Below, one piece after another: positions 1 to 12,100 of a stretch of 64,000 bases of DNA. Made by a program: the position numbers and the translations under genes. Origin of the DNA: Cavia porcellus (lineage: Eukaryota > Chordata > Mammalia > Rodentia > Caviidae); assembly GCF_034190915.1 (NCBI RefSeq), contig NW_026947487.1, positions 120,861,201 to 120,925,200 on the forward strand, written 5' to 3'. The notes beneath the pieces were generated by a model. The model was not told where the DNA came from. It saw only the letters and a list, made by a program, of their open reading frames with translations, and did not search any database. The stretch's first letter is position 1; every line of letters starts with the position of its first letter.

Positions 1-54
1 ACCCCCAGCCCATGCTTGACTGCATCCCTCGAGGAGCAGGTGGCAGGTCATCAC

Positions 55-130
55 CTATAGAAGGCAAACGGCAGCAACCTGGTATGCTGATCAGGAGCCA
101 AGTGGAGGAGGAGGTGACCCAGCCCAGCAT
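55..130 (-). CDS. FANCA: FANCA exon 40
   Basis: 76 nt, the human exon 40 length. It reads [20 protein letters not shown] and ends in a split serine codon (AG|). The acceptor is tgctcttgcag and the donor gtgatg. It is the leftmost FANCA exon in the window. Confidence 0.95.
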
Positions 131-3100
131 CTGCAAGAGCAGGAACACTCAGAGCTCTGTATGGTGATAGCATAGGGATGCGTCCTCATGCTGAGGACAA
201 CCAATTAGTTACTAGGAAGATGGGGGTGATGTCCCATAGGAGGGCAGAGACTAGAGTGAGCACACTGGATGCCCACACCGTGTATATGTGGATTTGCATG
301 GGATGATCAGCAGCCCTGGGCCTCACGGTGCTCCAAGGGGTTCTGCTGTGAATAAGTAGGCACTGAGTGTACCCCTGCTAAGCTGCAGTTCATAAACTTA
401 GCAAAGTATATAAATCAAAATCAGGCCTAAGGAAGGTTCTCCCCGTTTCTATGCTCCTGGGATCTACCACAAGGCCTCACTCCTAAGGACAGTGACAGTC
501 ACTGTCTACATGCCCCTCTATGTCAGACTTCACTTGGCTTCTCACCTGTCTCAGCCAACTGGAAAAGTCCCAGCCAGGGCAGCTTCCTCCTCTCCAGACA
601 AGCGAGGATCTCTGCACAGACCTCCAGGGCCATCAGTGAGTCAGCTATGGCCTGTGACCCACAGAACAAGAAGCCCTTCGTGTTCATGTGACAGGACTGA
701 ACCCAGATGCCAGGCTATGTCCTCAGCTCCACCATCCTTTTAAATATTTTTGTTTTGAGACAAGTGCTTGCTTTGTTGTCTGGCATGACTCAAACTTGTG
801 ACCCACCTTGCCTTAGTGTCCCAGATTACTGGGATTATAGGTGTGCATCACTTGTTCAGTCTAGAAACTGGTGACAACCTATGGGAAGTGTCACATTGTG
901 CTCTGAATGAAGAGGCTTAGGTCAGAGGGACCACCAGGCCACTGAGGTGCACACACCCAGGTCACTGCACCAAACTCTGAAATATGACGCAGGAGCTGAG
1001 CAGCAGACACGTCCCCTGTGATACCTGACTCCAGGTAAGTGGGTCTGGCACAAGTCCCAGCAGCCTGACCTACCAGGTGTGGAGCAAGGGTTACCTTACC
1101 CGCAGCATCGGACTTACGCTTGGGATCAGGTGTGATGACAGCAGGCTGAGCAAGGAGAAGAAAAAGAAAGGAGCCAAGAGCTGTAGAGGAAACAGCCAGT
1201 TACTGCATGAAGCACGCAGTTCCAGTGAGCCCAGCCTGTCCTTGGGAGCTAGCACCCCAGGCTGCTTAGGGAGACAAGCCCGGCCACACGTGAAAACAGC
1301 ATGAGAACCCATGACTGCCAGCAGAGAGTGGGAATAGGTGAACTTGGGGGCCTTGTAAGCCTTTCTGCTGGAACCATGAGCCCAGATGTCTTACACAGGC
1401 CTGGCGAGAGCCACAGAAACTGCTACTCACAGAAGCACACACAGCAGCCTGATCATAACCACAGATGGATCCATCCCAGAGTGTATTCTAGGGACAGACC
1501 TTGGCTCTGGGTTGCAGCATTAACTGGGCTGATACATGCATCCTGTGTTCAGCAGTCTGGGTCACCCCCAGCTTGCTTTGTGCTCACTGATAGTACATCC
1601 TGTTCTCTGACCTTCACTCAGGAAGTCCTTGCTGCACCTTGTGCCCCTCACAGAGGACTCAGGCTCTGTGCAGTGGGGCTCCTGGGGCCAATGCATGGGT
1701 TGGAGTCCTTGTCTCGGGTGGGAATAGCCCCTTCCTCATTCCCACACTGGTCCATACGTGCTGCCTCACAACTTGAGCTCCAGTGCTGAGTGGCCCTGGG
1801 GTACAGGATGGTGCCCTGTCCATACACCAACAGCTGGTGGAGGAATGCTCAACAGGCCACTTCAAGGGGAAGCATACTAGGACACCTGAGCCCTACTCAC
1901 ACTATAAACTCAGTTTTACTTCCAAATACAGTGTTGAGAACACTGAACCTCCTGTCTGCTCCTGGAAAAGCAAAGCCCATCAAGAAAACACTGAGAAGTG
2001 CACTGATAAAAGAGATTGGCTTGCTAAAGAAAAAATGCACACGTATGGCATGCCTTGCCTCCTCTCTCACGCAGTCCAGCTTCTTCAGCAGTCTCCTTGC
2101 ATTGTCCTTCCCGACTCGTTGGACTTCAAAGTGTAGTGCCGCAGCAGAGACCCAGGCGGGGGTGGGGGCAGCAGAAGTCGAGTCTGGGGAGAAGAAGCTG
2201 GGACACAGAACCTATCACTGGAGGACCTTATAGCCACTTCAGAGGAACTGACCCTTGTCCCCTGCCTGCCACTGGCTCTGCACACTTCTGCCTGGCAGCA
2301 AGAGGCCATCCTTCTAGCAGAGAGCACAAAGAGGCTTCCTCAAGAGCCCTGGCTCTGCAGGACTTGGCAGGCAGGTTGACATGCTGCACTGAGGCAGGTC
2401 CAGTCCTAGACAGCTTACTATGGGGAGATTGACTGGGTCAGATCTAGAAGACTAAACAAAGTGGGTACAGCTCTACCATGTGTGGTGCCCCTATTTCTAG
2501 CAGGGTAAGAGCTGGGTGAAATATGAAATAGATCTCAAGGATTTAAGAAACTAAGCAGTCTGATCTGTTTCTATGAGTTTAGATTGTCAAGCAAGGCCTA
2601 CCCGTTTCCCTTCTGCCTGCTGAGGTTTTAGGCACCCTGACTCCTGGGGAGTCCCAGAGGCATCAGGGATTGAAACCATTCACCAAGGAAGGCGTTCCTG
2701 GCAGAGCAAGTCAAATAGCATGGGCAGCTGCCTGTCTTCACAGGAAGGCTGAGGACTGGCACCCTGACACTGATGCCGCCCATCCTGGGCCCTTAGGCTA
2801 GGTAGTAGCCCAGGGTCAGCTGTTCTAGAGCAAGAGCTGCTGAAGCCAGTGTGCACCAGCATTCCTGAGTCGCTATTCAGACAGAGCCCATTGGCCAAGT
2901 CCTCCCCTGTACGCAGATCTGAGGCTAGAACCTCAGACACACATGTAAACAGATTAGCTCCAGGAGCAGCCTGGGCTGCTGACCTACCTATGTCTAGCAC
3001 TTACCTATGGGCAAACTGATGAGCCTCTTGCAGCCTCTGTAGTTCGTGAGGCAGCCTGCCTTGGCCAAACTTTCGCCAACGACTGCATAGCACTGGCTCC

Positions 3101-6100
3101 AGGCTTGACCACCACAACTTGGAGAAAAGTCACCAGGAACTGGATTAGGGCTGCTAATCCGGCTGTGCTTGGACCAGCTCCAGCTCCCAAGATCAGAAAA
3201 GCTTCAGTAAGTGGCCACCCATGGCCATCACAACAGAGCCTGCCACCAGCAGGCCAGGGATCCCACCACTTAATAGCCATCAGTGTCTTCCTGCCCTCAT
3301 TTGAGCCTCAAAACAATTCCTTGGGGTATTTTGTTCCCCAGGACAGGAAGGGCCCTACCTGATGCAATACTCTGTGGTTAACCTGCCCAGTCTCCATGTG
3401 CACCCACCCCATTTATGATGGGTTCACCAGGCCCCACGCACACACCACAGAGAGCTGGTGTCTTAAACACAGGGAGACACCCACTGGGTAGAAGGAAGTT
3501 GGGACCCACTGGACCTGGCTACCTTACCTCAAAGGAGGCCCCTGGATGCCTGGCTACAATAGGAGGACAGGGAATTAAAGCCTGTGCCCAGATGTGGAGT
3601 ACGCAGATAGCACACACAGACAGGTGGCTGCTTCCAGGGGGCAGTGAGGCCACAGCCATGTAGCCTTCAGTACATGACAGGCTGTGACATCAAGGCCCAT
3701 GGGCTCTGTGCTATCTGCAGTGATGACAGACTCAGGGAGGTGGAAATGTGAGTAGAGGACATGGTCCCACTAAAGCACACGTTCTAGCTGCCCCACATCT
3801 TATACAAAGACAACAGAAGCGCAGAATGACCCACAGCTTTTCTCATGGAGTCCACCCAGACAGCCAGGCTTACCAGTGCTGAGGTCACCATCAGAGGGCA
3901 TCTAGCCTGGCACTTGGCCAGGGTGAGGTTGACAGTCAGTGAGGGATCCAGGCTGCGGCAGCAGGTGTTCAGGAGCCCCTGTGGCAGGGAACATGCCAGA
4001 TGCCCACACAGCTGGGTCTGAACCCATAGGGCTCTGGGGAGATCTGCAGGATGCCAGGGAAATATTACCCTAAAGAAGTGGACGGTGATGTCATGGGTCA
4101 GGCTCAGGGCGCCACCGTGGCTGCAGAAGTTTCTCTGTGAAGCATATCAACAAGGCTGTGAGGGAGGGGCTAGCAGGATGAGAGTTAGGCCAGCAGCAGC
4201 GTGCCTCCAGGCTCTTGAAGGACTTGGCCTTCAGCCCAACCAGTGCTGCTGAGCCTACAGCCACCCTGCCCACCACTGTGGTCCTCGGACAGGGCTGCAG
4301 GCGGCTGGGGAGGGTAGCTCTGTTGTTTCATCCGACTCTGCTAATCCGGCATTACACTTCTCACTTGAGCACTCAAACGACCCATTCTGAGTGTTAAGGC
4401 AAAGAACCTACATTGAGAATGTAGAAACTATTATGAATTTTCAAGGCTCTCACTGATCTCTTTTCCTCTGCGTTTCTGCTAACTTCTCAGTGCTGCATGC
4501 ACAGCTGAAGTGTAGCCTGAGCTCCAGCATTTTTTGGAGGGGTGGTGGTACTATTGACAATTTGCAGGACCTTCATGTTGAGCTACAACTCCAGCTTTTT
4601 TGTATTTTGAGTCTTGCTAAATAACTCAAACTGGACTCAAACTTGTGATCCTTAGAGAGCTGGGATTATAGGCATAACCCCACCTTGCCTGGCTATACTT
4701 GTAGACTTTAAAATAGGAAAAAGTTCATCATTTGCAGAAACTGCTTCCCTGAGTGCAGGAAGCTGTGACACACTCATCTCTGACAGTGAAGATGGGGCAG
4801 TGCCTTTTCTTTTGCAGGTTACACTAGCAATGTCTACAATGAATGAATGAATCAGGGTTACGGGGTAGGCTTCTAGGTGGGTGGCAGGTGAAATTCATCA
4901 GAACTGGAAATAAAGCAACAGGTAGCAAGCAAAATACCTCAAGTCCAAAGCATTAAAAGCCTAGGGCAATTCCCTGGAGGTGTAGACACTGAAGAAAGCC
5001 ATCTCAGCCCAGAGCTGTGGCTTGCCAACACCTTGGCTGGGCTATCGGAAGAGGACTCTTCACATAACTCTCAGCTCTCAGCGCTCTAGGCATGGCCCCC
5101 CTGGGCTTCCTTTCCCCAACCCACATTCAGACCTGGGGGTGTTCTCCCCAGCCCCACAGCTACCTGCACAGCACCCACCAGCTCAGAGTTGACCAGGTAG
5201 AAGAATTCCTCACAGCTGGGCATGGCAGGCTCCTCAGCGTGTAGTTTGCCAAGGAGAACAGAGGGAGGCAGGTGGAGCAGCAGCCTGGCAAGCAAGGGCC
5301 ATAGCAGCAGTGAGGGCCCAGCATACCCCACATGCCTTCCCTAGCTCCCTGAGACCCTCGATTCTGTCAGAACCAGAGTTCTGCTCTGTAGAGCCCACTG
5401 CCCTGGCCCAGGCCTTTTCCAAGTCATGTAGAGACATGTGGACACAGCCAATTAGGGACTAAAACAGACACAAACTGTGAGATAACCCTTTCTTTCTTTG
5501 AGTGTAAGGTTTTTGTCTCAGAAATGAAAAGTTAACAAACCGTTTACACATGAGGATCTCCTGCTGTCTCCAGAGGCTGTCAGCCACACCTCTCTCACTT
5601 GACAGGGCCTCAAGCCGTCTGTGAAACACCCCAAAGACAAAGTGTCCCTGAGAGACAGGACACCCAAGTTCAAGGTCGGCAGCCATCTCCTGGAAGAGAG
5701 CAAAGCCAGGAAGTCACAAGCCTTTTTCTGGTTTCCAAGTTTTTCTGGTTTCCAAGTATGTTTTTCATCCCCAAGAATGAAAGCAGACGGTCCTCAGCCA
5801 TAGTCAGAGACCTAAGAAATGGGTTCGGGGGAGAAGCCACCATGGAAATTGTGTATTACAATGTTCTGCTCAGAAATCATTTTAAATGTTCTCCCCTCAG
5901 GGTATAATTGTCACACAGGGCTTATTTATTGCATACAATTTTCTGATTTGTTTTAATTTTGTTATATAAACACAACTCTAGCTCATACGGTAAAAGGTGG
6001 CAAATTAGGGGCTGGGGATTTAGCTCACCGGCATAAGCACCTGCCTTGAAAGTAGGCAGTCATGAGTTCTATCCCTGGTACCGATAAAAATGAAAAAGAC

Positions 6101-9100
6101 GGAAAAAAAAAAAAAGGTGGCAAATTAATGGTTACTTCACACTGTCAATTTCAAGGCTGTGTTTGATGCTGTTGTTACTGCTGATTGTACCACGTTAGCT
6201 TAAGTGACATAACTGTTCTAACTATCTGTGCTTTCTGGTATACCAAGATTGAGTTTTTCTAAGGATCACAGAAAATACCGTGGGCTAGTGCTAAAGAATC
6301 AGGGGCTAAGCCAAGCAGGTAGCAATTTTTCATCCCCAATAAACTGAAGGATCTTGCAACAGACTCAAAACTCAAAAACCAGTTACACCCGAAAGACACC
6401 TCTGAGAAGCAGTCATTTCCGAAGGGTTCTAAGTACTAGCAATAAAGGAACTCACCTTAGGAAATTTACAAACATCAACTCAGGAATTAAACTGGGAAAA
6501 AACAAAAAGGAAAACAATGAGAAGACACTTCAACAAGATGCTACCCTAGACATCCAGTTCACCAAAAGCATATCCAGGGGGCAATGAGGTGGGACAATCT
6601 GAAAGCTAACTACCTGGACTCTCTGAAGTAAATGAATGATACTCTAGAAGAAAATCAATTCAGAAATAATTTCTTAGATAACTACAGAGATGGTGACCGA
6701 AATGAAAAACATGCTTAGTGATTCTAGAGCAGATTCAGAAACAAACAAACAAAAAAAAAAAAGCTTAGGAAAATGATGGAAACTCTGAATACCCAAAATA
6801 AGAAAAAAATGGAACCCGTGAGATTGAAGGAGATATCCAAGAGACAAAAATCCCATTGAATGTATCTGCAGTAGAATAAACCAATGTGAGAACAGAACTC
6901 TCAAACATTGAGACAGGGTTGCACTTAGGAACATGAAAAGGAAAATTTCTTAAAAACAGCAAGGGACCACGAGAAATCAATACAGCAGCTGACAGAGATG
7001 ATACAAACAATAATTTGATGACTGAAATCAATTAAAAAGCAGGAAACAGCATAAATGATATAAAAAACATGTTCATAGACATCATGGCAGAAAACACCTC
7101 TGCAAGGAAAAAGAATTTGACTTACAGATAAGTGAAGCATACAGAACTCCAAATAGTCATGATCAAAAAAAAATCTACATCAAGACATATCACCATCAAG
7201 ATTCCAGAAATCCAACACAAGAGTAAACCATTAAAACCTGTTAGAGGAAGAAAAAAAAAAAAATCACCTGTTATGATGTGGGTTTGGACGTTCCCCCAAA
7301 GTCTTGCGCAGGGCAGGCCATTCAAAGCAGCTGAATCTAATACTTGTGATTGGTTCACTGTCTAGTGCTGGGTCTGGCAGTATGAGTGCTGTGCCCACCC
7401 AGGCAAATACTGGTCACACACTATAAAGGAGGAAAGAGGCTTGTTCCTCCCTTTGTGCCCCTTTTGCTCCAGTCTCTTCTCAGATCTGACACACCACCAT
7501 GAATGGCAGACCCTCAGCCACACCACCCTGTCTTGGATCAAGATGTGGATGGATTGGAACCTCCAAGAACTTTAAGCTAAATAAATCTTTCTTCCTTCAT
7601 TTTGAGTGTCAGGCGTTTTGTCTCAGCAATGAGAGAAAAGTAACTAAGACATCATAAACACTGCTGACTTCTCAGCACAAAACTCTCAAGTCAAGGAGAG
7701 CCTGGAGTTGCTTCAAGCCCAACTTCCAAACCAGATTTATGTACCCCACAAAACTATCTTTCAAAATTGATGGGGAAGTAAGATACTTCCATGACAAAGA
7801 ATACTGAAGAAATTCATGGACACCAAACCTGCACTACAAAATGTTCTGAGGGACATTCCAGAAAGAGATAACAAGGGCTACAACTCTATGAACTGCAACA
7901 GAAAGAATCCACCAGGTAAGGCAAATAATTAAATCGGGTGCGGGGGGGGGAGCAAACAATAGGAAATAACAAGGGTAAGTCAATACATATATTATAACCA
8001 CGACTGTTAATGATCTCAATTCACCCATCAAATGATCTCAATTCACCCATCAGTGAGGTGGTGTCCATCTGTAATACCACTTGTGAAACTGAGGCAGGAG
8101 GATCGCTGCAAGTTCAAGTTCAAGATCTGCCTGAACTGCATAATGAAACCCTATCTCAAAGACTGAAGGAAAGAAACAGAAGGCAGAATGGCTCAAGATG
8201 CAAGATCCAACAATATGCTGCATACAAGAAACACATTTGCTTCGAAAAGCAATTCAGCCAGGCATACTGACACACACTTGTAATCCCAGCATTTGGGAGG
8301 AAAGGCATCAGAAATACTATGAATTCAAGGGGAGCCAGGGCTATATTGTGAACTCGAGACCAGCCTGAACTACACAGTAAGACCCTATCTCAAACAAACA
8401 AAAAACAAATTCGTAGGCTGAAAATCAAAACATGGAAAACAATACTCTGTGACAGGAACACAGAAAAAAGCAGGGGTAGCTATTTTATTTGCAGACAATG
8501 TAAATTTCAAGCCAAGACTGATTAAGAGAGATGAAGAAAGTCACTATATCTTTGTAAAGGGAACAATCCAAGAGGAAGAGAATAACAACCATAAATACAT
8601 ATGAACCAAATACTCACTCACCCAACTATATAAAATAAATATTAACAGACATGAAAATCAAATAAACACTAACACAATTGTATTGGGGGCTCTCAATAAC
8701 CCCCACCATCACAAATGCACAGATCAAATAGACAAAAAAAAATCAATGAAAAATTATCAGAACTGAAACTAAATTTGGAGGTATCTGATTTTTTTTTTTT
8801 GAGTTCTTCATATGTTCTTGATAGTAATATGTTCTTGATAGTAATCCTTTGAGGAACAGCAAAAAACGTTTCCCATACTGTGGGTTGTCTTTTCACTCTG
8901 TTGGTGATTTCTCTTGCTGTGCAAAAGCTTCTTAATAAGATAAGACCCTAGTTGTTGATTCTTTGTGGTAGTGGGGTTTTATTATTAAGTCTTTGCCTAC
9001 ACATGTCTTTACGAGTTCTACATATTCTATCCTCCAGCAGATTTTTAATGTTTCTGGTTTAATATTTAGGTCTTTGACACATTTCATTTTAGTTTAGTGC

Positions 9101-12100
9101 ATGTTGAAAGATATAAGTCCAATTTTAATCTTCAGCATGCACACAGTCACCATGTATTAAACAGGTTGTCTTCCATGCATGTGTTCAGCACCTTTATCAA
9201 ACATAAGCTGGCTAAGTGTATCTGGAGTTACTTCCACATCTCCTCATCTGTTCCATTTACCCTTGGGTCTGATTTGGTTTTTGTTGTTGTTGTTGTTTTG
9301 CCAGTACCATGCTGTTTTTATCACAGTAGCTTTGTAGTATAATTTCAAGTCTGGGATTGTGATGCCCACTGCCTTTGTTGCCTAGAATTGCCCTTTACTC
9401 TACATCATCCTCCTTTACCTCAGTCTCCTCAGCAGCTGGGATTAGGCATGTGAAATACTGTGCCTGGCTCAGTTCCAGCTTTAACCCTGGTTCGTGATGT
9501 TTGCCATCTGAGCTGATGAGGAAACAGGCCTGGGGCCCTCTGTCTTCATTGTCTTTTTTTTTTTTTTTGGACAGGATCTCACCCTGTAGGCCGAGGTAGC
9601 TTCAAACTCACCAAGATCCTCCTGCAGGAGGTGGGCACAAGAATTTGTGCCTGGGACTTCATGATATTGGCCTGTGGTGCAAATCACAGGCCACACACTA
9701 CTATTCAGGACCTCAGCCTCAGGGTGAGAAACATGAGTCTCCACATTGCTCAGCAGGCTTGGGCGCCATTATGGAAAAAATGTGTCGTGAACTTCAGCAG
9801 TGGACACTCTGAGGCCTGGTGTCCTCTAACTCACCTGTAGCCGGCAGAACAGGTCGCTGTTGCCTTTGTGGCCACCACGGGGCCAGTCAGAGCTCTCGGT
9901 GTGGTCACAGTTCCTCGGACTGAAAGAAAACAAAGCTGAGGCTGCTAAGTACAACCTGGCACCCTTCTGTGCCAGCAGCAGCCAGCAGGGGTGGCAGAAC
10001 CCACAGTGCTACAGCCCCAACCCAGCAAAACTTTTTGGTTTGGTTTCCAAGGATTGACTGCTGTAATATAGAAACCACGTAACAGCGATAATTGCAAAAG
10101 AAGTGCTAGAGAAAAATTTCATGCCCTATTGTAACTCAATAAACAAGGACTGCAGCACACTCATACGAAAACCCAGAGCCAGCATCATATTCAACAATCA
10201 AAAATGGAAAGCTTTTGCTCCACAAGGACGAGGCCAAGACATCCCCTCTCGCCAGCTCTGTTCAACACTGCTCTACAAGTACTAGCTGGGGTAAGTCAAT
10301 CAGAAAATAACAGGCATCCAGGCTGGGAAGGAAAAAATTATACCATTTCTAGTCACAGATAACAGGAGCTGACATACAGGAAACACTAAAGAAGTCACAC
10401 AAAACAGCTATTAGAATTGAACTACTTTTGAGCAGGGTGTGGTGGTACATATCAGAAATACCAGTATTGAGAAGCTGAGGCAGGACGATCACAGGTTAGG
10501 ATTAGGATCTAGATTAGAGCTAGGTTCACAAGTTAGCAAGAACCACAAAAAAAAAAAAAAAAAAAAAAAAAGCCTGAGAATATAGCTCAGCACAAAAGCC
10601 CTGCGTTTAATCTTCAGTATTGCTACAAAAAAAATAAAATAAATTTTTAAAAATAATGAAAAATAAAAAGTTGGACAACCCACTCAGGCTCCTTTCTGTC
10701 ACTCTCTCTGACAGCTTTCTTTCGATAAATATATTCTGCTCTTCAAATAAACGAAGGTGATAAATATTTTACAAATCAAAAACAAAAAATGATAGTATTT
10801 CAAAATGAATAATACCAAAATTCAAACAATAATTCCATTTGTGACAGTAATAAAAAAATAAAATACAAAGGGATAAATTTAACCAAGGCAATATGACTTG
10901 CATAATAAAAACCATAAAATATGGGGCTGGAGGTTTAGCTCAGCGGCATAAGCACCTGCCTTGCAAGCAGACAGTTGTGAGTTCAATCCCCGGTACCAAT
11001 AAAAACGAAAAAGACAAAATAAATAAATAAAAACCATAAAATAATGTTGAAAAAAAGAAGTCCTCAAAAAATGCAAGGGCACCCCATGATCATGGAAAGG
11101 AAGACTTGATGTTGAAATGACAACTCCCAAGTGATCTCAGAGGAGATGCAGTTTCTATCAGGGTCTCAGCAGGCATCATAGAAACTGGGAGGCTGATCCT
11201 GAAGTTCAGATGGAATCACACAGAACTCAGAGGAGCCAAATCAAGCTTTTCTTTTTCTTCTTCCAGTACTAGGAATTGAACCTAGGGCTTTGTGGATGCC
11301 AGGCAAGTGCTTTACTACTGAACTCCACTCTAGCCTAGGGCCCCCATTCTATTTTTTGAGACAGGGTCTTAGCTAAATTGTCCAGACTGACTTTGAATTT
11401 GTAATAATCTTGCCTTAGCCTCCTGAGTAACTGGCATACGCCACAACACCCAACTCCAAATCAATTTTTAAAAAGAAAAAAATTGGAAGTTTGACTGACT
11501 GTGCAGGCCACAGCAGCTTGACTGACCCGGAGGGGAGGTGGCACAAAGAAATAGAGTGCATGCCACAGCAACTTGACTGATCCCCACGCTGCTGCGCTCC
11601 AGCCACCACCTCTCGCCCGCTGGTGAGACCTGTCACCACAGGCCTGGGAGGGACTCAGTGCCCACCGGGTGCCCCCGCCCCTGCCCCTGTTGCAGCCACC
11701 ACACCGACCCAGAGGGAAGGCCGCGCAAAGACCACCAATGCTGCCGCTGCCATCATGCTCCAGCCACCACCCCCCAGATGGGAGGCGGCTCAAAGAAATA
11801 CAGTGCAGGCCACAGCACTTGACTGATCTGGAGGCGAGGGGGCATCATGCGCTGTCCCTGTCTGCAACTCACTAGCCCTCGGCAGTGGGAAACATCATCT
11901 AGCCAGCGTGCTGCCAACAAAGAAAGAAACTGGGGCCTCCTGGAAGAAGCAAAAAAGATGGGAAGAGGAAGCAACAACAAAAAGTCCCCAGGTCCCAACC
12001 CTGAGGACACTGACCCAGGATAGGTAAACACAAAGGAGAATGAGAACAGCAAACATGCAATATCAGACACAGCACCAGTGGACATAAAGAGATACATTCG

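Noticed and set aside
1301..1789. 162-codon plus-strand open frame
   Set aside because: It lies in FANCA introns, has no motif or homology I recognise and no promoter context.
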